This document shows positions 1 to 7,766 of a stretch of 64,000 nt of DNA, in pieces. The DNA comes from Achromobacter pulmonis (lineage in GTDB: Bacteria > Pseudomonadota > Gammaproteobacteria > Burkholderiales > Burkholderiaceae_B). The stretch covers positions 598,303-662,302 of the forward strand of contig NZ_POQS01000002.1 of assembly GCF_002885955.2 (NCBI RefSeq), read 5' to 3'. Each line of letters begins with the position of its first letter. Position 1 is the stretch's first letter. The notes beneath the pieces are model-generated. The model worked only from the letters and a program-made list of their open reading frames with translations. It did not search any database and was not told the origin of the DNA. The position numbers and the translations under genes are program-made.

Positions 1-38
1 GACTCATGGCATTCGACGGGCCGGACCGCAAATTCAAA

Positions 39-57
39 ATTGATAACGATTATCAAT
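39..57 (-). promoter_or_regulatory. Candidate Fur box for a gene leaving the left edge
   Basis: A perfect 8+3+8 inverted repeat, ATTGATAACGATTATCAAT, sits in an AT-rich stretch between the Bug gene and the left edge. Aligned by eye to the 19-bp Fur consensus (GATAATGATAATCATTATC), the overlapping 19-mer at 42-60 agrees at about 15 positions. An ATG on the minus strand at position 7 reads out of the window, so the most likely target is an iron-regulated gene whose body is not visible. The function is inferred from the motif only. Confidence 0.5.
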
Positions 58-86
58 ATTAATTCAAAATCCGGCCCGCGCATGCC

Positions 87-1058
87 TCAATCCAGCTTCA
101 CCCCCGAGTCCTTCACCACCTTGGCCCAGCGTTCGACTTCGCTGTCGACGAACTTGCCGAACGCCGGTCCGGTCAAGGTCGGCACGGCCGAGCCGTTGCT
201 GGTCCAGGTTTCCTTGATCTTGGGCGCGTTCAAGGCCTTGGTGATTTCGGCGCTCATCTTGTCCACCGCTTCCTGCGGCGTGCCGGCAGGCGCCCAGATC
301 GCGTACCAGGTCGAGACCACGTAGTTGGGCACGCCCGCCTCGGCGGCGGTGGGCACGTCGGGCAGCGAAGGCGAGCGCTCGGCCGCGGCCACCGCCAGCG
401 GCTTGATCGTGCCGGAGCGGATATGGCCGGCCGAGGAGCCCAGGCCGTCGAAGGCCAGGTCCACCTGCCCGCCGATCAGCGCCGACAGCATCGGCCCGGC
501 GCCCTGGTACGGCACGTCCACCAGCTTGATGCCGGTCTGCATCGCGAACAGCTCGCCGGCCAGGTGGTGGGTGCTGCCCTTGCCGGCGGTGCCGAAGTTG
601 ATTTCGCCCGGACGCTTCTTGACGTAGGCGATCAGCTCCTGCACGGTCTTGACCGGCAGCTTGCCCGGATTGATGACGATGACCTGCGGCGGCTGCGCCA
701 CCAGCGCGACCGGCACGAAGTCCTTCTGGATGTCGTAGCTGAGGTTCTTGTAGAGCGAGGGGGCCAGCGCGTGGTGGGCGCCGCCCATGAAGAAGGTGTA
801 GCCGTCCGGCCTGGCCTTGGCCGCCACGCCGGCGCCCACGGTGCCGCCGGCGCCGCCCTTGTTGTCGATGACCACGGTCTGGCCCAGCTGGGTGGTCAGT
901 TGCTGGGCCAGCGGACGGGCGAAGGTGTCGGTGCCGCCGCCGGCCGGGAACGGCACGATCAGCGTGATCGGACGTTCCGGCCATTGGGCGGCGGCCGCGC
1001 CGCCGTAGCCCGCGGCGCAGACGGCGACCAGGGCCGCGGCGATAGTGCGATATTTCAT
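87..1058 (-). CDS. Bug-family tripartite tricarboxylate transporter substrate-binding protein
   Basis: Periplasmic solute receptor of 323 aa, the usual size for the Bug/TctC family. It has a Sec-type signal peptide (basic start, Ala-rich core, likely cleavage after AAAAQ near residue 25), then the family hallmarks WPERPITLIVPFPAGGGTD and a VIDNKGGAGG-like segment that shape the ligand pocket. ATG is preceded by AGAGGAG. It is the last gene behind matB, so its ligand may be malonate or a related short dicarboxylate, but this is inferred from context alone. No TctA/TctB membrane genes are in the window, as is common for orphan Bug receptors, which must borrow a permease encoded elsewhere. Confidence 0.92.
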   Translation of the reverse strand: MKYRTIAAALVAVCAAGYGGAAAAQWPERPITLIVPFPAGGGTDTFARPLAQQLTTQLGQTVVIDNKGGAGGTVGAGVAAKARPDGYTFFMGGAHHALAPSLYKNLSYDIQKDFVPVALVAQPPQVIVINPGKLPVKTVQELIAYVKKRPGEINFGTAGKGSTHHLAGELFAMQTGIKLVDVPYQGAGPMLSALIGGQVDLAFDGLGSSAGHIRSGTIKPLAVAAAERSPSLPDVPTAAEAGVPNYVVSTWYAIWAPAGTPQEAVDKMSAEITKALNAPKIKETWTSNGSAVPTLTGPAFGKFVDSEVERWAKVVKDSGVKLD

Positions 1059-1193
1059 TTTGTCTCCTCTTGCTGCAGCTCGGGGAAGCCCCTTGGGGTC
1101 TTCCGGTTTTTTTATGGAATGATGCTGCTCGGTCTTTGGGGCTTTATCTGGGCATGGGCTCCTGGAAGAAGGATTCGGAACGGGCGGACGGCC

Positions 1194-2735
1194 TCACAAC
1201 GTGCCGTACGTTTCGCGCAGCACGTTCTTCTGGACCTTGCCCATGGTGTTGCGGGGCAACTGGTCGACGATGTGCACGCGCTTGGGCACCTTGAAATTGG
1301 CGATGCGCGCCTTCAGCTCGGCCTGCATGGCGTCCGCGTCCAGCGCCGCGCCGTTCCTGGGCACCACCACGGCGACCACGGCTTCGCCGAAATCGGCATG
1401 CGGCACCCCGATGACGGCGGACTCGGCCACGCCGGGCATGTCGTCGATCAGGGTCTCGATTTCCTTGGGGTAGACGTTGTAGCCCCCCGAGATGATCAGG
1501 TCCTTGCTGCGGCCCACGATGGACAGGTAATCGGCGGGCACGTCGCGGCCGGCGGATTCGCCGCCCCAGCGGCCCACGTCGCCCGTCTTGAACCAGCCGT
1601 CCTCGGTGAATTCCTCGCGGGTCTTTTCCGGCATGCGCCAGTAGCCCGAGAACACGTTGGGGCCGCGCACCTGCACGTTGCCGATCTCGCCCGGCGCCAG
1701 CGCGACGCCCGCGTCGTCCACCACCCGGACCTGCACGCCCGGCAGCGCGCGGCCGACGGTGCCGGCCAGGCGCTCGCCCAGCGCGGGATCGTAGGGGTTG
1801 GAGGTCAGCATGACGGTTTCGCTCATGCCGTAGCGCTCCAGGATGGCGTGGCCGCTGCGTTTCTGGAACTCCGAGAAAGTCTCGGCCAGTAGCGGCGCCG
1901 AGCCCGAAATGAACAAGCGCATGCGCGCGCAGACCTTGCGGTCGAAGCGCGGGTCGGCCAGCAGCCGCACATAGTAGGTGGGCACGCCCATCATCACCGT
2001 GCTCTGCGGCAGGTAGCGCAGCGCCTGGTCGGCGTCCAGCTTGGGCAGCCAGATCATCTTCGCGCCGGCCAGCAGCGCGCCGTGCGAGGCGACGAACAGG
2101 CCGTGCACGTGGAAGATGGGCAGCATGTGCAGCAGCACGTCGTCGCTGCGCCAGCCCCAGTAGTCGTGCAGCACGCGGGCGTTGGCGGCCAGGTTGCCGT
2201 GCGACAGCATCGCGCCCTTGCTGCGCCCGGTGGTGCCGGACGTGTACAGGATGGCGGCCAGGTCGCCGGGCTCGCGCGCCACGGTCTCGAAGCGCTGCGA
2301 CAGGCTTCCCGCGGCCTCCAGCAAGGTGCCGGTGCGGTCCTCGTCCAGCGTGTAGACGTGCGCGCAGCCGGCCTTGTCGGCGGCGCGGCGCACCCATTCC
2401 AGGTTCTTGCTGGCGCAGACCACCACGGCCGGCTCGGCGTTGCCCAGGAAGTATTCGATTTCCGATTCGCGGTAGGCGGTGTTCAGCGGCAGGTACACCA
2501 GGCCGGCGCGCAGCGTGGCGAGATACAGCAGCAAGGCTTCCGGCGACTTCTCCACCTGCACCGCCACGCGCGATCCGTCGGGCAGGTCCAGCGAGGCCAG
2601 CAGATTGGCCAGGCACGCGGTGGCGCGGTCGATGTCGTCCCAGGTGTATTTCAGCTCGGGGGTTTCCAGCGCGACTTTGCTGCGGTCCGCGGGAAAGCCG
2701 CCTTCCAGCACGGCATATAGATTAGCGTTGCTCAC
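1194..2735 (-). CDS. matB: Malonyl-CoA synthetase (MatB-type acyl-CoA ligase)
   Basis: ATP-dependent ligase of 513 aa, cytoplasmic, expected to convert malonate, ATP and CoA to malonyl-CoA and AMP. The ANL adenylation signatures are in order: P-loop TSGTTGRSKGAMLSH from residue 165, PIFHVHGLF, the YGMSE core, GRSKDLIISGGYNVYPKEIE, and the C-terminal catalytic lysine in NTMGKVQKN near residue 500. The PIFHxHGLF and GGYNVYPKEIE segments match MatB better than acetyl- or long-chain ligases. A short insert (GGESAGRDVPADY) before the A8 motif is unusual. The start is a GTG 5 nt after the crotonase stop, with GGAGA about 10 nt upstream; a much longer upstream reading frame is only a shadow of the crotonase. 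Co-occurrence with malonyl-CoA decarboxylase supports the malonate assignment. Confidence 0.88.
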   Translation of the reverse strand: MSNANLYAVLEGGFPADRSKVALETPELKYTWDDIDRATACLANLLASLDLPDGSRVAVQVEKSPEALLLYLATLRAGLVYLPLNTAYRESEIEYFLGNAEPAVVVCASKNLEWVRRAADKAGCAHVYTLDEDRTGTLLEAAGSLSQRFETVAREPGDLAAILYTSGTTGRSKGAMLSHGNLAANARVLHDYWGWRSDDVLLHMLPIFHVHGLFVASHGALLAGAKMIWLPKLDADQALRYLPQSTVMMGVPTYYVRLLADPRFDRKVCARMRLFISGSAPLLAETFSEFQKRSGHAILERYGMSETVMLTSNPYDPALGERLAGTVGRALPGVQVRVVDDAGVALAPGEIGNVQVRGPNVFSGYWRMPEKTREEFTEDGWFKTGDVGRWGGESAGRDVPADYLSIVGRSKDLIISGGYNVYPKEIETLIDDMPGVAESAVIGVPHADFGEAVVAVVVPRNGAALDADAMQAELKARIANFKVPKRVHIVDQLPRNTMGKVQKNVLRETYGTL

Positions 2736-2740
2736 CTTGT

Positions 2741-3532
2741 CTAGTCTCCGGAGAAGTTGGGATCTGTGCCGGCCAGGAACGCGCGCACGCCTTCTTTGTG
2801 GTCGCGGCTGTCGGCGTAGGAAAAGTAATCCTGGTATTCGTCCTCGCTGAGCGCGCCGCCGGCGGCGAGCCTGCGGGACAGGCGTTTGTTGATGCGGGCG
2901 GCCAGGGGCGCGCCGCGGGCGATGCGCTCGGCGCTCTGGCGGGCGGCGTCTGCCACCTCGGAATCGGCCACGATGCGGGTCAGCAGGCCGAGCTCGCGCG
3001 CTTCTTCGGCGCCGAATACACGGCCCTCCAGCAGGATGGCCAGGGTCGCGGCCCGCCCGGCCAGCGCCAGCAGGCCGCTCATTTCGTCGGGCGCCATGGG
3101 AAAGCCCAGCCGGTTGATCGGCACGCCCAGGCGCGCCGAACTGCCGGCGATGCGCAGGTCGCACTGGCTGGCGATTTCCAGGCCGCCGCCCACGCACACG
3201 CCCTCGATCTGCGCCACCACCGGCTGCGGGCACAGCGCCACCGCGCGCAGCGCCGGCGCCAGCAGTTCGCGGTGGTAGCGCTGCACCGCGGCCATGTCGC
3301 CGCGCTGCTGCGGGAATTCGCGTATGTCGGCGCCGGCGGCGAAATTGCCGCCGGCGCCGCGCACGATCACGCAGCGCACGCCGTCGTCGGCCGCGATGTC
3401 TTCGAAGACCTCGCGCAGTTCCTGCCACATGCCCACCGTGATGGCGTTCAGGCGCCCCGGGTGCGACAGCGTGACCCAGGCCAGATGGCCCTCGCACGCC
3501 AGCAGCACGCGGCCAGCCGCGTTTTCCGTCAT
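2741..3532 (-). CDS. Enoyl-CoA hydratase/isomerase family protein (crotonase)
   Basis: Crotonase-fold protein of 263 aa, normal for the family. The oxyanion-hole loop GGNFAAGADIREF lies near residues 60-72 and the second motif IEGVCVGGGLEIASQCDLRIA near 110-130. The usual hydratase glutamates are not clearly placed, so it may be a hydratase, isomerase or decarboxylase-like member. It sits between the malonyl-CoA decarboxylase and matB, with 5 nt to matB and 40 nt after the decarboxylase, so it is almost certainly co-transcribed. Known mat operons do not need a crotonase, so its presence hints that the substrate is a substituted or unsaturated relative of malonate, or that the cassette feeds another CoA pathway. 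Confidence 0.85.
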   Translation of the reverse strand: MTENAAGRVLLACEGHLAWVTLSHPGRLNAITVGMWQELREVFEDIAADDGVRCVIVRGAGGNFAAGADIREFPQQRGDMAAVQRYHRELLAPALRAVALCPQPVVAQIEGVCVGGGLEIASQCDLRIAGSSARLGVPINRLGFPMAPDEMSGLLALAGRAATLAILLEGRVFGAEEARELGLLTRIVADSEVADAARQSAERIARGAPLAARINKRLSRRLAAGGALSEDEYQDYFSYADSRDHKEGVRAFLAGTDPNFSGD

Positions 3533-3572
3533 GTCCCCTCCTCTATGGTCCCGCGGCTGCCGCGGGACCGGA

Positions 3573-4886
3573 TCAATCTTGTAGTTTCGCCACGCGCCCC
3601 ACGCCCCGGCTGACCTGGGGCTTGCCCTCGCCCAGGCGGGCCAGGTTGTCGTCCAGTTCGTCCAGGTCGTACAGGTAGTTGACCATCATGGCGCAGGACT
3701 GCTTGAGCCCCTTGGGCGAGGTGTCCGCCGCCCAGTTCAGCCTTTCGATGCGCGCGCCGTTGCCCAGGTGGAAACGCGCCACCGGGTCCAGCGGCTGGCC
3801 GTTCTTCATGGATTGCAGGTAACTGGCCGCCAGCCGCAGTCCGGCCCGCTTGACCACGTCCGGCGCCTTGCCCTGGGCGGCCCGCGCCAGGCGCGCGACC
3901 CAGCGCTGTCCGTCGGGCGCGGCCTCGCGCTTGCGGGCTTGCGCGCGCGCCTTGTCCTCGCGCACGATGGCCTCGACCGCATCGGCCTCCAGCTTGCCCA
4001 GCCAGTCCGCGAAGCCCGGAATGGGCGACAGCGTGGCGAAGGACTTGAGCTTGGGCAGTTCGTCCAGCAATTGCTCGACCACGCGCTTGAGCAGGAAGTT
4101 GCCGAAGCTGATGCCCTTCAGTCCGGGCTGCGTGTTCGAGATGGAATAGAAGATGGCCCAGCGCGCCTTGTCCAGGTCCTGCGGCGGCAGCGTGCTGTCG
4201 AGCAGCACCTGCACGTCGTCGGCCATGTGGCTGGCGAAGGCCACTTCCACGAAGATGAGCGGCACGTCCGGCATCTGCGGATGGAAATAGGCGTAGCAGC
4301 GGCGGTCCGGCGACACGCGGCGGCGCAGGTCGTCCCAGGACGTGATCTCGTGCACGGCCTCGTAGAGGATCAGCTTTTCCAGCAGCGAGGCCGGCGAATC
4401 CCAGGTCAGCGGACGCAGTTCCAGCAGGCCCACGTCGAACCAGGCGGACAGCAGCCCTTCCAGGTCCTTGTCCAGCGCCTGCAGGCCGGCGACCTGCTTG
4501 CGCCAGCGCAGCATGTCGGCGCGCAATTCCACCAGGAAGCGCAGCCCCTGCGGCTGGGCGTTGAAGCGCTTGAACAGGCGCGCGCCCTCGCCGGCGGATT
4601 CCGCGAAACTGCCGCGGACCTGGGCCAGCGCGGCCAGCATCAGCCGGCGGTCCTTGGACTGGGCCGCGGCGTACTGCTCACACCAGCGGCGCGCCAGCTT
4701 GTTGGCGGCCACGTCGGTCAGGCGCGCCTCGAACAGGCGGCGCACTTCGGATTCGCTGGGCAGGCGGCCGCGCTCCCAGAGCCGGCCGAGCCGGGTGATC
4801 AGGCCCGCGGCTTCCTCGGCGCCGTCGGTCTCGGGCTCAGGCGTGCGCGCGCCGCGCGCGGGTGCGAGATTGGCGGGTGCGGACAT
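3573..4886 (-). CDS. matA: Malonyl-CoA decarboxylase
   Basis: Decarboxylates malonyl-CoA to acetyl-CoA and CO2. The product is 437 aa, typical of bacterial MCD. The N-terminal helical domain (about residues 30-140) is followed by the GNAT-like catalytic domain with HEITSWDDLRRRV, CYAYFHPQMPDVPLIFVEVA, the SISNTQPGLKGISFGNFLLK active-site stretch, and FHLGNGARIERLNW, whose His373 corresponds to the catalytic His of the family. The start chosen is the ATG preceded by GAGGAG; it lies inside the upstream GntR gene (50-nt overlap), indicating translational coupling. The regulator-decarboxylase-synthetase order mirrors rhizobial matRAB, with a Bug receptor in place of the MatC carrier. Confidence 0.9.
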   Translation of the reverse strand: MSAPANLAPARGARTPEPETDGAEEAAGLITRLGRLWERGRLPSESEVRRLFEARLTDVAANKLARRWCEQYAAAQSKDRRLMLAALAQVRGSFAESAGEGARLFKRFNAQPQGLRFLVELRADMLRWRKQVAGLQALDKDLEGLLSAWFDVGLLELRPLTWDSPASLLEKLILYEAVHEITSWDDLRRRVSPDRRCYAYFHPQMPDVPLIFVEVAFASHMADDVQVLLDSTLPPQDLDKARWAIFYSISNTQPGLKGISFGNFLLKRVVEQLLDELPKLKSFATLSPIPGFADWLGKLEADAVEAIVREDKARAQARKREAAPDGQRWVARLARAAQGKAPDVVKRAGLRLAASYLQSMKNGQPLDPVARFHLGNGARIERLNWAADTSPKGLKQSCAMMVNYLYDLDELDDNLARLGEGKPQVSRGVGRVAKLQD

Positions 4887-5589
4887 GGGCGGGCTCCTCG
4901 ATGACGATGGGTTCCGGCGGCGCCGGCTCGCCGGCCTCCGCAAGGCTCAATGCGCGCAGCGCTTCCAGCTGCCGCATCAGGTGGGTATGCGCGAGCGCCT
5001 GCGCGGCCTCGCCGTCGCGCGCCTTGAGCGCTTCGAAAATGGCCAGGTGCTCGGCGCAGGACTGCTCGATCCGGCCCGGCTGCGACAGGCTGCGGTGGCG
5101 CGACAGGCTCAGCACCTTGCGCAGGTTGCCGACCATGTCCGACAGCCACTGGTTGCCGGCCAGCGCCTGCACCGCCTCGTGAATCAGATAGTTGGTCTTG
5201 TAGTAGGCGTCGATGCGCCCGGCCCGCGCATGGCCGGCCAGCGCCGCATGCAGCGGCTCCAGCGCCGCCAGCTGTTCGTCGCTGGCCTTGCGCGCGGCCT
5301 CGAACGCGCAACGCCCTTCCAGCATGGCCATCAGCGGAAAAATGTCTTCCAGGTCCTGCGCCGACAGCTCGTTGACGAAGCAGCCGCGGCGCGGCTCCAG
5401 CCGCACCAGGCCTTCGGTGGCCAGCACCTTGAGGGCTTCGCGCAAGGGCGTGCGCGAGATGCCCAGCTCGCCCGCCAGACGCAGCTCGTCTATCCATTCG
5501 CCGTTGCGCAGCGAGCGCGCATGGATCATGCCGCGCAGCCGGTCGGCGACTTCCAGGTACAGCGCTTGGCGGACAATGGGCTGGGTCAT
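4837..5589 (-). CDS. GntR-family (FCD domain) transcriptional regulator of the malonate cassette
   Basis: DNA-binding regulator of about 250 aa. The N-terminal winged helix-turn-helix (RNGEWIDELRLAGELGISRTPLREALKVLATEGLV) is followed by a helical FCD ligand domain with the expected HEAVQALAGN and late His (EHLAIFEAL, HTHLMRQLEAL) positions. The C-terminus is an Arg-rich tail (TRQSRTRARRAHA). An earlier in-frame ATG at 5613 would lie inside the palindromic operator, so the ATG at 5589 is preferred, although its Shine-Dalgarno is weak. As first gene of the operon and by analogy with MatR, it is probably a malonate- or malonyl-CoA-responsive autoregulator. That ligand is an inference. Confidence 0.85.
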   Translation of the reverse strand: MTQPIVRQALYLEVADRLRGMIHARSLRNGEWIDELRLAGELGISRTPLREALKVLATEGLVRLEPRRGCFVNELSAQDLEDIFPLMAMLEGRCAFEAARKASDEQLAALEPLHAALAGHARAGRIDAYYKTNYLIHEAVQALAGNQWLSDMVGNLRKVLSLSRHRSLSQPGRIEQSCAEHLAIFEALKARDGEAAQALAHTHLMRQLEALRALSLAEAGEPAPPEPIVIEEPAHVRTRQSRTRARRAHA

Positions 5590-5607
5590 GGGCGCGGCTT
5601 GCCTGTA

Positions 5608-5659
5608 ATTCATAATTATGAATAAACCCATGATAGGCCCCGTTCGCGTAGGCCGTAAA
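5608..5659 (-). promoter_or_regulatory. Promoter and operator of the malonate cassette
   Basis: On the minus strand a TTTACG -35 (5654-5659) and TATCAT -10 (5630-5635) are separated by 18 bp. Immediately downstream, at the expected transcription start, is a perfect 16-bp palindrome ATTCATAATTATGAAT (5608-5623), 18 bp upstream of the GntR start codon. The position is ideal for a steric operator, and the length and symmetry suit GntR/FCD dimers, so autoregulation by the adjacent gene is the simplest reading. The promoter hexamers were assigned by eye. Confidence 0.55.
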
Positions 5660-5706
5660 GCCCCCGCCGCCCTGGGACCTACCCTAGCTTGCCGTCCGGC
5701 CGCGGC

Positions 5707-6714
5707 TCAGACGGCGATGACGATTTTCCCGAAGTGCCCGCCGGACGCTTCGTGCCTGAAGGCGGCGGCCAGCTCGGCCAGCTCGAACGTGCTGTCGATC
5801 TGCGGCTTCAGGCCGGTGCTTTCGAGGGCGCGGACCATGTCTTTCTGATCCTGCCGGCTGCCGACGATCAAGCCCTGCAGCCGCAATTGCCTGGCCATTA
5901 TCAGCGCCGTGGGAATCGGCCCGGCCATGCCGGTCAGCACGCCGATCAAGGCGATGTGCCCGCCTATGCGGCACGCGGCGATCGACTGCGGCAAGGTGCC
6001 CGGGCCGCCGACCTCGACGACGTGGTCCACGCCCCTGCCGCCGGTAAGGTCGAGCACCGCCTGTCCCCACTCGGGGACTTCCTTGTAGTTGAGGACATGA
6101 TCGGCGCCCAGCGCGCGCAGGCGCTCAAGCTTGGCGGCCGAGGACGAGGTGGCGATGACGCTGGCCCCCATTGCCTTGGCCATCTGCAAGGCGAATATCG
6201 ACACGCCGCCCGTGCCCATGACCAGGACGCTGTCGCCGGCCTTCAGGCCGCCGTCAACCACCAGGGCGCGCCAGGCGGTCAGCCCCGCGGTGGTCAGGGT
6301 GGCCGCCTGCGCATGGCTGTATCCCTTGGGCGCCCGCGTGAACCAGGTGGCGGGAAGCGTGACCTTTTCACGCGCATAGCCGTCCACGCCGTCGCCCGGC
6401 GTGGTGGAGAAATCCGCGATGGCGGGCGCGCCGCTTTCCCATAGCGGAAAGAAGCAGGACACCACGTGATCGCCGACCGCGAATTCCGTGACGCCCTTGC
6501 CAACCGCCTCGACGACGCCGGCGCCGTCCGACAGCGGAATGCGTCCGTCCTCGGTGGGCATCAATCCGGTCGCCACCGCGTAGTCGTGGAAATTCAGCGA
6601 ACTGGCACGGATCCGCACCAGGATCTCGCCGGCGGCCGGCGCGCGCGGCGCGTCGAGCCGGACCTGCGTCAGATTGTCCAGGCCGGCCGGCAGCTTCAGT
6701 TGAATGGCGTTCAT
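5707..6714 (-). CDS. Zinc-independent NAD(P)H:quinone oxidoreductase-like medium-chain dehydrogenase
   Basis: Medium-chain dehydrogenase/reductase of 335 aa. The GroES-like N-terminal domain has SSLNFHDYAVATG and IPLSDGAGVVEAVGKGV, followed by a Rossmann domain with VLVMGTGGVSIFALQMAKAMG near residue 167. Neither the usual catalytic-zinc Cys nor the four-Cys structural-zinc loop is visible, which places it with quinone-oxidoreductase-like, zinc-free members acting on quinones or enones with NAD(P)H. It is on the same strand as the malonate operon but ends about 70 nt upstream of that promoter, so it is probably a separate unit. The physiological substrate cannot be told from sequence. Confidence 0.85.
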   Translation of the reverse strand: MNAIQLKLPAGLDNLTQVRLDAPRAPAAGEILVRIRASSLNFHDYAVATGLMPTEDGRIPLSDGAGVVEAVGKGVTEFAVGDHVVSCFFPLWESGAPAIADFSTTPGDGVDGYAREKVTLPATWFTRAPKGYSHAQAATLTTAGLTAWRALVVDGGLKAGDSVLVMGTGGVSIFALQMAKAMGASVIATSSSAAKLERLRALGADHVLNYKEVPEWGQAVLDLTGGRGVDHVVEVGGPGTLPQSIAACRIGGHIALIGVLTGMAGPIPTALIMARQLRLQGLIVGSRQDQKDMVRALESTGLKPQIDSTFELAELAAAFRHEASGGHFGKIVIAV

Positions 6715-6789
6715 GGGTAACCCCCTGGTGGCGATCGTCGATGGAAAATTCTAGTCCTCGGACGAAGCCCGGCCAATCAGCGGCACGGC

Positions 6790-7560
6790 CTAGAAGTGCA
6801 GCACGCCGTCCACCGCGTGGCGCGTCAGCGAGCGCGCCCAGCGCCGCGCCGGCAGGCCGTAGCGCGCCTCCACCGCTTCGGCGCGGGCCAGCAGCTGCGC
6901 CGGCGTGATGGCCAGGGCCGGGCCGGAGAAGGCCAGCACGATCTGGTTGCCCGCGTCGATTTCGGGCAGCAGCAGCACGCGGTCGTCGAAGGCCTTGGAC
7001 AGGTTGTCGATGTTGCGCCCGAAGCTCTCGTGGCGCCCGAACAGGTTCACCGCCAGCACCCCGACCTCGCCCAGCACGCGGCGGCAGTCGCGGTAGAACT
7101 TCACGCTGTCGCGCACCGGGCCTTCGGCCGCGGCGTCGTAGAGGTCCACCATCAGCACCGGGCAGCGCCCGGCGTTGAGCGGGTCGGCCACCCAGACGCC
7201 GGCGTCGGCGTGCTCGACCTCGAGCCGGTTGGCGCCGGGCAGGCGGAAGAACATGTGACAGGCGGCGGTCACGCGCGGATTCCATTCCACCGCCAGCAGC
7301 GGGCTGCGGGTGTGCTTGACGCAGAACCGCGCCAGCGATCCGGCGCCCAGGCCCAGCATGCCGATGGGCTCGTCCTTGGGCGGCTCCAGGAACAGCAGCC
7401 AGGCCATCATCTGGGCGGTGTACTCCAGCACCAGCTCGGCGGGGCTCTTGATGCGCATGGCGCCCTGCACCCATTCGGTGTTGAAGTGGAGGTAGCGGAT
7501 GCCGTCCACTTCGGAAAGGGTCGGCTGGTCGAGTTCGGACGGGAAGGCGGATTTTTTCAT
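6790..7560 (-). CDS. Spermidine synthase-like protein (SAM-binding fold)
   Basis: Protein of 256 aa with the Rossmann-like fold shared by spermidine synthases and methyltransferases. The glycine-rich nucleotide loop MLGLGAGSLARFC lies near residues 68-80, the acidic strand end VEWNP near 92, and a DADAGVW-like third motif near 117. The N-terminal tetramerisation/beta domain of true SpeE is short here and the polyamine-binding Asp signature is not evident, so it is a spermidine synthase-like protein of uncertain substrate. Similar stand-alone proteins are widespread in Burkholderiales. It is monocistronic by appearance, with an inverted-repeat element upstream of its start. Confidence 0.75.
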   Translation of the reverse strand: MKKSAFPSELDQPTLSEVDGIRYLHFNTEWVQGAMRIKSPAELVLEYTAQMMAWLLFLEPPKDEPIGMLGLGAGSLARFCVKHTRSPLLAVEWNPRVTAACHMFFRLPGANRLEVEHADAGVWVADPLNAGRCPVLMVDLYDAAAEGPVRDSVKFYRDCRRVLGEVGVLAVNLFGRHESFGRNIDNLSKAFDDRVLLLPEIDAGNQIVLAFSGPALAITPAQLLARAEAVEARYGLPARRWARSLTRHAVDGVLHF

Positions 7561-7618
7561 GGCGCGATTGTAGGCGGATGCAGGCGTTTGTCTCTTGCCA
7601 CGAAAGGCGGCGGCTGGC

Positions 7619-7766
7619 GCCGCCTGATGGGTTTCGCGCGTTCGATATCTGAGTTTTTTTGCAAGGAATCTCGCGCTGCACCCATCCTACGCATCAGGGT
7701 CCGAACGTAGGATGGGTGCAGCGCGAGAGAACGCAACTGCCAAGCGCGCGAAACCCATCAGGCGGC
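7619..7766. repeat. Nested inverted-repeat element (about 148 bp)
   Basis: Two perfect inverted repeats are nested. The outer arms are 22 bp (7619-7640 and 7745-7766; core GATGGGTTTCGCGCG). The inner arms are 23 bp (7669-7691 and 7706-7728; core GCACCCATCCTACG) around a 14-nt loop. The right outer arm contains the stop codon and last codons of the acyl-CoA dehydrogenase gene. The short motifs GATGGGT, TCGCGCG and ACCCATCCTACG recur in the intergenic region at 44511-44617, so this is a dispersed family rather than a one-off. It could fold into a long hairpin in RNA from either strand, and could end transcription or protect mRNA ends. It resembles MITE/REP-type intergenic repeats. No transposase is visible. 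Confidence 0.75.

Noticed and set aside
1084-1113. Hairpin GGAAGCCCC/GGGGTCTTCC followed by seven T on the plus strand
   Set aside because: Looks like a terminator, but no plus-strand gene reads into it and the local genes are on the minus strand; left out as a feature.
1194-3497. Apparent 767-aa crotonase-ligase fusion
   Set aside because: The first part is a wrong-frame reading of the crotonase; MatB starts at GTG 2735 with its own ribosome site.
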